Positions 48,379 to 58,209 of a stretch of 64,000 bases of DNA are shown here, one piece after another; position 1 is the first letter of the stretch, and each line of letters opens with the position of its first letter. This DNA is from Celeribacter baekdonensis. Its GTDB lineage: Bacteria > Pseudomonadota > Alphaproteobacteria > Rhodobacterales > Rhodobacteraceae. The position numbers were made by a program, and so were the translations under genes. The DNA lies in the NCBI RefSeq assembly GCF_003047105.1, contig NZ_CP028475.1, forward strand, positions 1,736,001 to 1,800,000. The letters are read 5' to 3'. Below the pieces are notes generated by a model. The model was not told where the DNA came from and did no database searches. It worked only from the letters and a program-made list of their open reading frames with translations.

Positions 48379-50211
48379 ATGTATTGGTCCACGCTGGACC
48401 CACTTTTCAAGCAATTCGCAAGGCGCAGCCAATCCGGTTGTGACACTGTCATTATGATCCATTTTTCTGCTCACGGCGCATTTGCCCGTGTTTTCTCGTT
48501 CACTTTCCGTCTGTGGATGCGTCAAAAGGGCAAGGTCGTCTCGATTTTGGCCTTGGTCTTGGTCTCTGCGGCTGCCGACCTGTCCGTGCCTGTTTTTACG
48601 GGTCGTCTCGTCGATGCAGTTGCCGCGTCTAAGACGCCTTGGCCTGCCTTCGGGGCGCTTTTGGGGGGTGGAGTCCTCTCCGTCGCTGCAAAGATTCTAA
48701 GCTATTTTGCCATCATCGACCTGACCATCCCTTCCATGCGCGCCGCCGAATCCGAAGCATTCGCCCATGTTCAACGGCTCCCCGCCGACTGGCACGCAAA
48801 CGCCTTTGCCGGCTCCACCGTGCGTAAAATCACACGTGGGGCTTGGGCCTTGGATGAAATGGCAGACCTGCTGTTATTGGCACTGTTGCCCTCGGCGCTG
48901 ATCCTGTTGGGCACCATCGGAACACTGACAGCGTTTCGCTGGGAAGTCGGGCTTATCGCTGGGATCGGTGCGCTTGTGTTCCTGACACTCTCCCTGTCGT
49001 TGACGCTGTTCTGGGTGGCGCCTGCGGCCCGTTTGGCCAATGCGCAAGACAGCCGCGTGTCTGGCGCTCTGGCCGATGCGATCACCTCCAACGGGGTCGT
49101 GCGCGCCCATGCGGGCGAGCTGCGCGAAGACACCCGGCTGGGCCTTGTCTTGGACAAATGGGCGCATCGCAGTCGGCGCACATGGCGGCGCGGCACAGTG
49201 TCCGGCCTGTCACAGGACATGACGATCTGGGCCTTGCGAGCGACGGTTCTGGGCGGGGCTCTTGTCGCCTATACCCGTGGTCTGGCCGATGCTGGCGAAA
49301 TTGCCTTTGTGGTCTCTGCCCTTGGCATGCTCGACGGCTATTTACGCCAGATGGGCAACCATGTGCGCGGGCTGCAAAAGGCCGTCAACGATGCCGAGGA
49401 ACTGGTGGCGCTGATGGGGGCCACCCCCGAAACCTCTGTCGCCAAAAAGCCCGAAACCGCCCTGCCATCCCGCGCTGCTGCACTGGCGTTCAATCATGTG
49501 GATTATGGCTACGACGGGGCTGCAACACCGCTTTTTGCCAATCTGGACGTTGCCATTCCAAAGGGCCAGAAAGTCGGACTGGTTGGACGGTCTGGTTCGG
49601 GCAAGACCACTTTCGTGAAACTGATTCAGCGGATTCACGAAATCAACGACGGCACCATCACTTTGGGCGGTGTCGATATCGCGCGCGTCCCCTTGGAGGT
49701 GTTGCGCCAACACATCGCTCTTGTCCCGCAAGAGCCCGTGTTGTTTCACCGCTCCTTGGCCGAGAACATCGCCTACGCCCGTCCTAGCGCGTCAATGCAA
49801 GATGTCCGGGAGGCCGCCGAACGCGCGGGGGCACTCGGTTTCATCCAGCGGCTGCCCAAAGGCTTTGGCACGGAGGTGGGTGAGCGCGGTGTCAAACTGT
49901 CGGGAGGGGAGCGACAGCGGGTCGCCATCGCGCGCGCCTTTTTGTCGAACGCGCCGGTGCTGATCATGGATGAGGCGACATCTTCGCTCGATTCAGAGGC
50001 CGAGGCCAAGGTGGCGCAGGCCGCAGAGCGTCTGATGGAGGGGCGCACCACTTTGGTGATTGCCCACCGTTTGGCCACTGTCGAACGGATGGATCGCATC
50101 CTCGTCTTTGATCGGGGACGGATCGTCGAAGATGGCACGCCTTTGGAACTCATGGCCCGCAAAGACGGTCTCTACCGCGCCCTGCGCGCCCGGCAGACTT
50201 TGGTGGGGTAA
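48379..50211 (+). CDS. ABC exporter, fused membrane and ATPase domains
   Basis: This 610-residue half-transporter has an N-terminal six-helix domain (about residues 45-320) and an ATPase domain with Walker A GRSGSGKTT, signature LSGGERQR, Walker B VLIMDEATSSLD and IAHRLAT. The start at 48379 (MYWSTLDP) has AAAGG upstream; ATG 48454 (MIHFSAHG) is a plausible alternative without Shine-Dalgarno. The substrate is unknown. It lies beside mobile-element remnants. Confidence 0.88.
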   Translation: MYWSTLDPLFKQFARRSQSGCDTVIMIHFSAHGAFARVFSFTFRLWMRQKGKVVSILALVLVSAAADLSVPVFTGRLVDAVAASKTPWPAFGALLGGGVLSVAAKILSYFAIIDLTIPSMRAAESEAFAHVQRLPADWHANAFAGSTVRKITRGAWALDEMADLLLLALLPSALILLGTIGTLTAFRWEVGLIAGIGALVFLTLSLSLTLFWVAPAARLANAQDSRVSGALADAITSNGVVRAHAGELREDTRLGLVLDKWAHRSRRTWRRGTVSGLSQDMTIWALRATVLGGALVAYTRGLADAGEIAFVVSALGMLDGYLRQMGNHVRGLQKAVNDAEELVALMGATPETSVAKKPETALPSRAAALAFNHVDYGYDGAATPLFANLDVAIPKGQKVGLVGRSGSGKTTFVKLIQRIHEINDGTITLGGVDIARVPLEVLRQHIALVPQEPVLFHRSLAENIAYARPSASMQDVREAAERAGALGFIQRLPKGFGTEVGERGVKLSGGERQRVAIARAFLSNAPVLIMDEATSSLDSEAEAKVAQAAERLMEGRTTLVIAHRLATVERMDRILVFDRGRIVEDGTPLELMARKDGLYRALRARQTLVG

Positions 50212-50967
50212 GGCAGAAGCGCGCCCGAAGGATCACATCGGGCGCGCCGGAGCGGTGCGGCGTTGGGTCAATAGAGCGGCAATTCTACAACGGCAACTCA
50301 TGCCCGGCATGATGCAAGCAGCCGGCAATTGAAGCCGTTGGAATGGTGCCCAACCAGAGCAGACAGGGGCGGCGGCGCTACAAAAGGCATCCCCGGCACC
50401 ACAGCCTTTCACAAGCTGTGCCGAGGATCTGCTGCGGGGAAGCCGTACCGCAGCCTAGCTTCGCTCACGACCGACGGCAATGGACCGTTTTCCCACATGA
50501 CAGCAAATGGCCCAAACCGGATGAGATGGATGGCTCTGCTCCGGCCCATCAGCTTACCAATCTGCCCCGGCTCTCTCCCCAGCAGTGCAGAGACACGCAC
50601 ATCGACCAAACGCTCATACTCCGTCGTGCTCATAAGCACAAAACTCAATAAGCCCGCAGCACCGGCTGATCCCCGCGTGGGCGGGGAACGCTACGGTACA
50701 GGAGGCTCAGGAAGTGGCTACTGATCCGCCTTTTGGTGACGTTCATGGCGGCAACGCCTTGAACCTCAGATGCAATCAAGCGGTTGCTTTCTCTAGTATA
50801 TAATCGCCTTCCGAAACGCCCTTCGATCACTCGGCGTTCGTGAAAGTATCAACAAACCGCCGCCTGCTCAAAATTGCTTTGAATGTGTCTTCCCAGAGAC
50901 GAGACGCGCGCCGGACTTCACGTCCTTTGCAATCACTTTGTTCAACTCTTTGAGCCGAGCCGGTGCA
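50212..50967. other. Gene-poor stretch with decayed sequence
   Basis: About 750 bases hold no convincing gene. A minus-strand frame at 50409-50648 (79 residues, MSTTEYERLVDVRV and IGKLMGRSRAI) looks protein-like but is not recognised and has no clear Shine-Dalgarno. An isolated CRISPR-like repeat lies at 50663-50691 and a LuxR-like fragment near 50868-50981. It is probably a graveyard of accessory genes. Confidence 0.5.
50663..50691 (-). repeat. Isolated type I-E-like CRISPR repeat
   Basis: On the minus strand the 29 bases begin GCGTTCCCCGCCCACG and end GGGGATCAGCCG, very close to the 28-29 base type I-E consensus with its CCCCGC-GCGGGG hairpin. No second repeat is found about 61 bases to either side and no cas genes are in the window. 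It may be the last relic of an array. Confidence 0.5.
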
Positions 50968-50981
50968 TTAGAAAGATGCAT
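50868..50981 (-). pseudogene. Possible fragment of a second LuxR-type HTH C-terminus
   Basis: This short frame, MHLSNAPARLKELNKVIAKDVKSGARLV, resembles the end of LuxR helix-turn-helix domains. Its MHLSNA repeats the same six residues at the recognition helix of the adjacent intact luxR gene, with different codons. It may be the rest of a deleted tandem paralog, or chance. Confidence 0.3.
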
Positions 50982-51705
50982 GTGGGTCCGCATGGCCGCC
51001 TTTGGCCTTTTCCGCCGTTTCCCAGTATTTTCGCAGAAGGTTTTTCGTCGTTGGCGCATTCATTTTTTTGCGGGCATTTGAGAGGTGCATGTCGACTGTC
51101 ACGGGTTTGATCCCAAGCTCCACTGCAATCGCCTTGATCCGCAATCCGCGACTGAGAAGGTCAAGGCACTGGGTCTCGCGTCGGCTCAAAACGACCGTCG
51201 GCCCCGCTGCCCCAAGCCGACCACTCAGCCCAAACAGCAATGGCTTGATCTGTTCAAGATGCGCGGCCTTGATCGCCTCGACCTCGCGCGCCGATTGGCT
51301 GGAGCCAAGGTTCCAGCCCTCGGGACCATGCGTCGAAGGATAACGTACCGCCACCGAAAACCCGGCGTTGAACCCCTCATCGCCCGCAGTGGCGATCAGG
51401 TCTTTTTGTCGTCCTGTCAGATATGCGTATTGATCCATATGCGCTTTCCCAGTGTCGATAGGAACCGGCGAGGAGAGGCAATACTGCAAAAAAGGATCGT
51501 CCTGCGTGTAGCCATTGTCCATATAGAAGCTCTGAAACCCATCAGGCATTGTCGTGCGCACGCTGGGCCGGTCGGAAATGTCGCTCGTCGCGAGGTAAAT
51601 GACGCGATCAAATCCCAAATGGTCAAGATAGCGCCAAGTGGCGCCCCAACACGCCTCGGGACACGCACCTGTCGCAAGCAGATGGTAAATATCGTCGGCA
51701 TGCAT
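50968..51705 (-). CDS. LuxR family regulator (autoinducer-binding-like plus HTH)
   Basis: This 245-residue protein has an N-terminal domain of the autoinducer-binding type (YLDHLGFDRVIYL, residues about 25-165) and a C-terminal helix-turn-helix, LSRRETQCLDLLSRGLRIKAIA with VTVDMHLSNARKK. No luxI-type synthase is seen, so it is a solo. The last 30 residues (after MNAPTTKNLL) are longer and more polar than usual. It is divergent from the VWA operon by about 100 bases and may control it. Confidence 0.85.
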   Translation of the reverse strand: MHADDIYHLLATGACPEACWGATWRYLDHLGFDRVIYLATSDISDRPSVRTTMPDGFQSFYMDNGYTQDDPFLQYCLSSPVPIDTGKAHMDQYAYLTGRQKDLIATAGDEGFNAGFSVAVRYPSTHGPEGWNLGSSQSAREVEAIKAAHLEQIKPLLFGLSGRLGAAGPTVVLSRRETQCLDLLSRGLRIKAIAVELGIKPVTVDMHLSNARKKMNAPTTKNLLRKYWETAEKAKGGHADPHASF

Positions 51706-51809
51706 CGCGGAACCTATGGAAAACCGTACATTGAAATAAAGCGGGGGAGCGGGTCTGTTTCAAGGAAATTTTACCGTCACGAGTCACGAATCGTTCAAAG
51801 GACTTTGAA

Positions 51810-54686
51810 ATGCGCACAGCGTTGAAGGGGCTGATAGCCTCCCTCTTCTTGTTTCTCCCGATCATGGCATCGGCCCAAGACCGGGCTTCGGTGCTGATTT
51901 TGGATGCCTCAGGGTCGATGTGGTCACAATTGGACGATGGCACATCGCGGATCGAAGTGGCCCGCGATGTGTTGAGCGATTTTTTGGCGGCGCGTGACCC
52001 GGCACAGCCTTTGGGCGTCATCGCCTATGGCCACAACCGCAAAGGCGATTGTTCGGACATCGAGGTGCTGGCCCCGGTCGGACGGCAAGACCCGAACAGT
52101 TTGGGCGCACGGCTGCGCACGCTGAACCCGCGCGGCAAGACGCCCCTGGCCGACGCTTTGCAACTGGCGGCGTCACAAATCCCCGCATCCAGCGAAGAGG
52201 CGGATATCGTTTTGGTCACGGACGGGTTGGAAACCTGCGGTGGCCATGTCTGCGCGGTCGCGTCCGGTTTGGCAGCGATGGGCATCCCTGTGCGCGCGCA
52301 TGTGGTTGGCTTTGGCCTCACTGAAAGCGAAATGGCCCAAATCTCTTGCGTGGCTGACACCACGGGCGGGCTAGTCCTGTCGACCCAATCGGGGGCGGAG
52401 CTGGCCGACGCCTTGATCCGCACCACCGCCCCGGTTGTCGGCGAAGACCTGCCCGCAGATCAGGCGACGCTCAATCTCACCATTCGCGCCGACATCGCCG
52501 GCCGCCCGGACCGGGTGCAGTTCAGCGCCGAAAATCTGGCAACCGGGGCCGTGAGCCCCCTTGGCACATTGGACTTCACCCAAGCGGCGGCTCTGCCTGT
52601 GGATCTGATCGCCAGTGACTACCGGATCATCGCCGATGCGGGCGAGATGGGGCATGGCGAAATCGTGGTGCCCGTGGTCGCCGGGGACAACCGCACCATC
52701 TATGTGCCGTTTCAGGGCCTGCTGCCCACGCTCGATATGCCCGCCCCAACCGGCGCGTTTCGGGCCGGGGTCAACGCGCTGCTGCCCTACCGTGTGCGGG
52801 AGGAAGGCTTGGCCACCGGCGGTGGTGATTTCATCCTCTCCCTGTTGCCCTTAGATGCCAGCACCACAACGGATCGGCGCTATGATTATGCGAGCCAAGA
52901 CAGCACGCTTGGCGGTCATGTCGGAGCGTTTCGTGCGCCGCCGGAGCCGGGCGATTATCTTTTGACTTTCAGCCGCAACGCCGAACTGCCGATCGACGCC
53001 GCGATGAAAACCTTTGTCGTGAGCTTTGTGGAGCGCCCTGATGTGACGCTGACCGCCCCGCCCGCCGTGGAACCGGGGGCCGACATCCCGGTGACCATCG
53101 CGGGTGGCATGGGCAGTGACGACTGGCTTGAAATCCGGCTGAACGACCAACGCGTCTCTTGGGACAACACGGTCACACTGGCCGAGTTTTTCGACAATCG
53201 CTATGGGCCTGCCAAGCCGCTTTTGGCCCCAACTCAGCCGGGGGAATATGAACTGGTCTATATTTTCGGCGGCCTTGATGATGCGCATCAGGTTGCGACC
53301 CGCCTGCCGTTGACGGTCGGCCCTGTGGTGGATTTTGACGAGGAAGCCCGCGCCACAGATGCCGATACAAACACCCCCGCACCAACGACCCAACTGGCCC
53401 AAGCCGCGCGCTGTGATGACGACAGCGGCTGCGGCATGGGCGAGGACGTGCCGCAGGCCGGATCGGATGTGGTGCAAGTTGTGATTGCCGCCGACGGGGC
53501 GGAGGGTCAGCCCGTTGACTGGACGCTCATTCCCATCGGTCGGGAAAATGAAAGCCCGATCGCCTCGGGGACTGCCATTGCCGGGCCATGGACCACGGTG
53601 CTGGATGTGGGCATTTGGGGGGTCAACGGTTTGGCCGATGGGGCGACATATTTTGGCCACATCACCGTCAGCGCCAACGGGTCCACCTCGTTCATGATCC
53701 CGCGTGACATGCCCATAGATCTGGCCACCGACATCGAACCGCCGCTTTCAGATGACATCGGATTTGCCTGTCACGACGCAGTCCAATGTAGTTTCGAGGA
53801 CGATGCGGCGCAGATCATCGGCGTCCTCCCCGCAGGCTGGGTCACCGATGTTCCGACCCGCGAAGCCTATGTAGCCGGTGGGGACCGCGGCCTGGTCCGA
53901 ATGCGCTTTTTCAACCCTGATGCGCCCGAGAACACCGTCATCCTGAACCCGCGTCAGTGGCTCAAGATGAACGGACCCTGCCTTGAGGTCCAGCCCGGCT
54001 TGCTCTGTCGGTTTGAGCCCGCAAGTGCAGAGACCTTGGCGGCGTTTGACATGCTCAAACTGCTGTTGCGCGACACCGCACCCCGCAACTTGCCCAGCCC
54101 GGCCGAAGCCATGGCGACTATCCTCTCAGATCTGACCAAAGAAGACCCCGATGCCGCAAAGGCAATGGAGGCCCTGATGGGGGCTGCGGCGAGTGGCAAC
54201 GCGATACCGGATGTGGCGGGCGTGTTGAGCACTCTGGCCACTGGCGGCACTGCGACCCCCACGACCACACCTTATGTGCCGGGTGAGGTCCTGCGGCGCT
54301 GCCCACTCAAGGCCGCCTGTCCCTTTGAACAGCCCAATATGCAGATCGCCGGTGTCCTGCCACCAAGCTGGTCCGTCGAGGTGATGACCCGTCAGGCGGA
54401 CGGCACCGTCTCCACTTGGTTCACCGACAAAGACCCCGCCGGCAATGCCAAGCGGATCGGGTTGAACCAAAGCGGGGGAGACGGCTGTGTTGAGACCCGC
54501 GTCGGAACGCTGTGCGCATTCACACCCTACATCGCAACCGACGAGATCGGTTTGATCGCTTCCAACTTGGTGCAGGGCGGCACGGCGGATGTCCGCAACG
54601 CCATTGCCGACAAAGTCGATGCGCCAAAACCAATCACCAACCCCGCCGCCCTTGACGCTTTGCTGTCGCATTTGGAAGGAAACTGA
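51810..54686 (+). CDS. Secreted VWA domain protein with duplicated four-cysteine module
   Basis: This 958-residue protein has a signal peptide (residues 1-22) and a VWA domain with LDASGSMWSQ (D32, S34, S36) and VTDGLETCGG. A beta-rich middle follows. Two similar modules of about 80 residues lie at about 651-732 and 828-901: each has two Cys near its start, then GVLPxxW, and ends with a GxxCxExxxGxLCxF-like block. It is likely a periplasmic or surface protein. A small secreted protein follows after 3 bases. Confidence 0.8.
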   Translation: MRTALKGLIASLFLFLPIMASAQDRASVLILDASGSMWSQLDDGTSRIEVARDVLSDFLAARDPAQPLGVIAYGHNRKGDCSDIEVLAPVGRQDPNSLGARLRTLNPRGKTPLADALQLAASQIPASSEEADIVLVTDGLETCGGHVCAVASGLAAMGIPVRAHVVGFGLTESEMAQISCVADTTGGLVLSTQSGAELADALIRTTAPVVGEDLPADQATLNLTIRADIAGRPDRVQFSAENLATGAVSPLGTLDFTQAAALPVDLIASDYRIIADAGEMGHGEIVVPVVAGDNRTIYVPFQGLLPTLDMPAPTGAFRAGVNALLPYRVREEGLATGGGDFILSLLPLDASTTTDRRYDYASQDSTLGGHVGAFRAPPEPGDYLLTFSRNAELPIDAAMKTFVVSFVERPDVTLTAPPAVEPGADIPVTIAGGMGSDDWLEIRLNDQRVSWDNTVTLAEFFDNRYGPAKPLLAPTQPGEYELVYIFGGLDDAHQVATRLPLTVGPVVDFDEEARATDADTNTPAPTTQLAQAARCDDDSGCGMGEDVPQAGSDVVQVVIAADGAEGQPVDWTLIPIGRENESPIASGTAIAGPWTTVLDVGIWGVNGLADGATYFGHITVSANGSTSFMIPRDMPIDLATDIEPPLSDDIGFACHDAVQCSFEDDAAQIIGVLPAGWVTDVPTREAYVAGGDRGLVRMRFFNPDAPENTVILNPRQWLKMNGPCLEVQPGLLCRFEPASAETLAAFDMLKLLLRDTAPRNLPSPAEAMATILSDLTKEDPDAAKAMEALMGAAASGNAIPDVAGVLSTLATGGTATPTTTPYVPGEVLRRCPLKAACPFEQPNMQIAGVLPPSWSVEVMTRQADGTVSTWFTDKDPAGNAKRIGLNQSGGDGCVETRVGTLCAFTPYIATDEIGLIASNLVQGGTADVRNAIADKVDAPKPITNPAALDALLSHLEGN

Positions 54687-54689
54687 CCC

Positions 54690-55529
54690 ATGCGTGCCAT
54701 CTTAACGAGTCTTGCCCTGTTGGCCGCGGCACCGGCCACGGCGCAAAGTTGCAATCCGCCGATCCTGACATTTCGCGGCGACACCCTGACATATGAAACG
54801 CCTGCCACCGACGTTTATGCCAACGGCGGCGTGGCGGCCATTGTCGACGACTACGTCGAAGGCCAAACGATTTTGATCGACGCAGGCGCCCGCACGACAC
54901 GCAATGTCAATCTGGCTGAGGTGACACTCGCCGAATTGCAGGTCTTGGTTGGGGCGGATCATGTCGCCTTTATCGGCCCAGTCCGTTGTCGTCCAAAGAT
55001 GCCAAGTCTGCCCGAAGACCTGTTCCCCGAAGGCGACCCCGCTGCGCCGAACACGCCGGTGGTTCTGTTCCCGGATGACCCTGTGGAGGGGGGGCCGCGC
55101 GATGGCCTTTGGCAGGCCAACATCGGCCCGATCCGCACGCAAGGCTGTCCGCCGATGGTGGCGCAAGCGGTTCCCAACACGCTTGGCGCGCTGCCGGGGA
55201 TACCGGGGGACACGCGCCGGATGACGTTTTCGAGCCCCTTTGATCCCAACACATTGGAGATGTCACACACGATGAAGGCCCGGTGGAGCCAAACCGGGAA
55301 AAACCGTTGGGAGACTGACGTGTCGCCCGAGGTCTTTGACCAAATCCCACAGGGGGCGGGTGGCGGATCGCGCCTGTCTTTGCTGCTAGAGGTGGTCCGT
55401 CCTGACCTGATCCGGTTTGACCATACCATTGAAATCGTCTTGCCCGATGTCGCCGTTGCGATGTTGGGGGTAAGCTCCGATGGCTGTCGCGTCAGTGGCA
55501 GCGATACGTGGCAACGGATCGGGGACTGA
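54690..55529 (+). CDS. Secreted protein of unknown function, partner of the VWA protein
   Basis: This 279-residue protein has a signal peptide (ILTSLALLAAAPATAQS) and starts 3 bases after the VWA stop, so the two form an operon. It has four cysteines in the mature part and a C-terminal half (FDPNTLEMSHTMKARW, RFDHTIEIVLPD) that looks like a beta-sandwich. No family is recognised. Confidence 0.75.
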   Translation: MRAILTSLALLAAAPATAQSCNPPILTFRGDTLTYETPATDVYANGGVAAIVDDYVEGQTILIDAGARTTRNVNLAEVTLAELQVLVGADHVAFIGPVRCRPKMPSLPEDLFPEGDPAAPNTPVVLFPDDPVEGGPRDGLWQANIGPIRTQGCPPMVAQAVPNTLGALPGIPGDTRRMTFSSPFDPNTLEMSHTMKARWSQTGKNRWETDVSPEVFDQIPQGAGGGSRLSLLLEVVRPDLIRFDHTIEIVLPDVAVAMLGVSSDGCRVSGSDTWQRIGD

Positions 55530-55657
55530 CGAAGGCCTACCGAGGACTGTGGGGGGCACCGGGCAGGATGCGCGCCCCGAGTGCACGGCGCCATCCCTGC
55601 CCCGCCTTTGATTTCAAAACGCCCCTCAAGGGCTTGGGACATGACCGGCTTGATCAC

Positions 55658-55690
55658 ATGAGGCGCGCGGTTTTCAATCGTGCGCCTCAT
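55658..55690 (+). terminator. Hairpin after the VWA operon
   Basis: ATGAGGCGC (55658-55666) and GCGCCTCAT (55682-55690) form a perfect 9-bp stem, extendable by CG pairs, 128 bases after the operon and 181 before the decarboxylase. The following CTCTTGCC is only weakly U-rich. The rest of this 342-base intergenic region has no gene I can support. Confidence 0.5.
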
Positions 55691-55871
55691 CTCTTGCCTC
55701 CCGAAAGCCGCTGTAAAACACCGCTTTAAAACAAAGCGCTCCGGTCGTGACGGCGTCTGGACATAGCCGTGCAAATCACACCATAGTCCAACGCAACAGC
55801 GCACAGAAATCTGGGGCAATCCCCTATTCGTTTGATCAAAACATCACCGAATGCCCCGATAGGAGAATGTC

Positions 55872-58163
55872 ATGAAATTTAGATTCCCCATCGTTATCAT
55901 TGATGAGGACTTTCGATCCGAAAACACCTCTGGCCTTGGCATTCGCGCCTTGGCGACCGCGATTGAAAGCGAGGGATTTGAGGTCTTAGGCGTCACCAGC
56001 TATGGCGATCTGTCACAATTTGCCCAACAACAATCGCGCGCCAGTGCGTTTCTTTTGTCGATTGACGACGAAGAGTTCAGCCCCGGCCCCGACCTTGATC
56101 CGGCGGTGTTGAACCTGCGCAATTTCATTGAGGAAGTGCGGTGGAAAAACGCCGATGTGCCGATTTACGTCTACGGCGAGACCAAAACCTCGCGCCACTT
56201 GCCCAACGACATTCTGCGCGAATTGCACGGGTTCATTCACGCCTTTGAAGACACGCCGGAATTTGTTGCCCGCCACATCATCCGTGAGGCGAAACAATAT
56301 CTCGAAGGCATCCAGCCGCCGTTTTTCAAAGCCCTGTTGGACTATGCCGAGGATGGCTCTTACTCATGGCATTGCCCCGGCCATTCCGGCGGCGTGGCGT
56401 TTTTGAAATCCCCGATCGGCCAGATGTATCACCAGTTTTACGGCGAAAACATGCTGCGCGCCGATGTGTGCAACGCGGTTGAGGAGTTGGGACAGCTTTT
56501 AGATCACAACGGGGCGATTGGTGCCTCTGAACGCAACGCCGCGCGGATTTTCAACGCCGATCATTGCTTTTTCGTCACCAACGGCACCTCGACCTCGAAT
56601 AAAATGGTCTGGCATCACACCGTGGCCCCCGGCGATGTGGTGGTGGTGGATCGCAACTGCCACAAATCCATCCTGCATTCGATCATCATGACCGGTGCCA
56701 TTCCGGTGTTTTTGAAACCCACGCGCAACCACTACGGCATCATCGGCCCGATCCCGCAATCCGAATTCGAACCCGAGGCGATCAAGGCCAAAATCCGCGC
56801 CAACCCGTTGCTTGCGGGCGTCGATGCCGATGCGGTCAAACCGCGGATCATGACGCTGACCCAGTCGACCTATGATGGCGTGTTGTACAATACCGAGACC
56901 ATAAAAGACCTGCTCGATGGCTATGTCGAGAACCTGCATTTCGATGAGGCCTGGCTGCCGCACGCCGCCTTTCACCCGTTCTACAGCACCTATCACGCGA
57001 TGGGCCGCAAACGCGACCGCAACCAGCATTCCGTGACCTATGCCACGCAATCCATTCACAAATTGCTGGCGGGTATTTCGCAGGCCAGTCAGGTTTTGGT
57101 GCAGGACTCGCGTGATACCAAACTGGATCGGCACCTGTTTAACGAAGCCTATTTGATGCACACTTCGACCAGCCCGCAATATTCGATCATCGCGTCCTGC
57201 GATGTGGCGGCGGCAATGATGGAACCTCCGGGCGGCACCGCTTTGGTAGAAGAAAGCATCATGGAAGCGCTCGATTTCCGCCGTGCCATGCGCAAGGTGG
57301 ATGATGAATTCGGCGAAGGCGAATGGTGGTTTGAGGTCTGGGGCCCGGAAAAGCTTGAGGACGAAGGCATGGCCGCGACGAAAGACTGGGTGCTCAAGAA
57401 AACCGATGCGGATGGCGTCCAGCCCTCTGACGGCGAAGATGCATGGCACGGCTTTGGCGACATGGCGCCGGGGTTCAACATGCTCGACCCGATCAAAGCC
57501 ACATTGATCACCCCCGGCCTGAATTTGGACGGACGGTTTGAGGACACCGGGATTCCGGCCTCTATCGTGTCCAAATACTTGGCCGAACATGGGGTGGTTG
57601 TTGAGAAAACCGGGCTTTACAGCTTTTTCATCCTGTTCACCATCGGCATCACCAAAGGCCGCTGGAACACCCTGCTTGCAGCGTTGCAACAGTTCAAAGA
57701 CGACTACGACCGCAACCAACCGCTGTGGCGAACCATGCCGGAATTTTGTGCCAAACATCCGCGCTATGAACAAATGGGGCTGCGCGATCTGTGTCAGCAC
57801 GTTCATGCGCTGTACGCCAAATATGACGTAGCGATCCTGTCAACCGACATCTATCTGAGCGACCACACCCCGGCGATGACGCCTTCGGATGCCTTCGCCC
57901 ATATCGCCCAACGCACCACGCAGCGGGTGCCGATTGACGATCTCGAAGGCCGCATCACCACCAGTTTGGTCACGCCCTACCCGCCGGGTATTCCGCTTTT
58001 GGTTCCGGGCGAAGTGTTCAACAAAAAGATCGTCGATTACCTGAAATTTAACCGCGAATTCGCGCGCGAATGTCCGGGGTTTGAAACCGACATTCATGGC
58101 TTGGTGCATGAGATCGGCCCCGATGGCGTGTCGCATTACTTTGCCGATTGCGTGGCGCAGTAG
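55872..58163 (+). CDS. Arginine/lysine/ornithine decarboxylase, fold-type I PLP
   Basis: This 763-residue enzyme has an N-terminal receiver-like wing domain (residues 1-130), the core with SWHCPGHSGGVAFLKS, and the PLP Lys at K397 in TQSIHKLLAG. The C-terminal domain is typical of the AdiA/LdcI/SpeC group. It should release CO2 from a basic amino acid, giving a polyamine and helping acid tolerance. TAGGAGAA precedes the start. A CadC-like membrane regulator is convergent with it. Which amino acid is used cannot be told. Confidence 0.92.
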   Translation: MKFRFPIVIIDEDFRSENTSGLGIRALATAIESEGFEVLGVTSYGDLSQFAQQQSRASAFLLSIDDEEFSPGPDLDPAVLNLRNFIEEVRWKNADVPIYVYGETKTSRHLPNDILRELHGFIHAFEDTPEFVARHIIREAKQYLEGIQPPFFKALLDYAEDGSYSWHCPGHSGGVAFLKSPIGQMYHQFYGENMLRADVCNAVEELGQLLDHNGAIGASERNAARIFNADHCFFVTNGTSTSNKMVWHHTVAPGDVVVVDRNCHKSILHSIIMTGAIPVFLKPTRNHYGIIGPIPQSEFEPEAIKAKIRANPLLAGVDADAVKPRIMTLTQSTYDGVLYNTETIKDLLDGYVENLHFDEAWLPHAAFHPFYSTYHAMGRKRDRNQHSVTYATQSIHKLLAGISQASQVLVQDSRDTKLDRHLFNEAYLMHTSTSPQYSIIASCDVAAAMMEPPGGTALVEESIMEALDFRRAMRKVDDEFGEGEWWFEVWGPEKLEDEGMAATKDWVLKKTDADGVQPSDGEDAWHGFGDMAPGFNMLDPIKATLITPGLNLDGRFEDTGIPASIVSKYLAEHGVVVEKTGLYSFFILFTIGITKGRWNTLLAALQQFKDDYDRNQPLWRTMPEFCAKHPRYEQMGLRDLCQHVHALYAKYDVAILSTDIYLSDHTPAMTPSDAFAHIAQRTTQRVPIDDLEGRITTSLVTPYPPGIPLLVPGEVFNKKIVDYLKFNREFARECPGFETDIHGLVHEIGPDGVSHYFADCVAQ

Positions 58164-58209
58164 ACGGGCCAAATGACAGGGCGCGCCTCAGAGTTTGCGG
58201 CGCGCCCCG

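Noticed and set aside
50600..50760. CRISPR array
   Set aside because: Only one repeat-like unit is found; nothing similar occurs at the expected spacing on either side.
46652..51810. attR copy of the tRNA-Cys 3' end
   Set aside because: I searched by eye for the T-arm and acceptor sequence downstream and found none, so no right border is proposed.
56499..57806. 435-codon minus-strand frame inside the decarboxylase
   Set aside because: It is a shadow of the fold-I decarboxylase, and no domain is visible.
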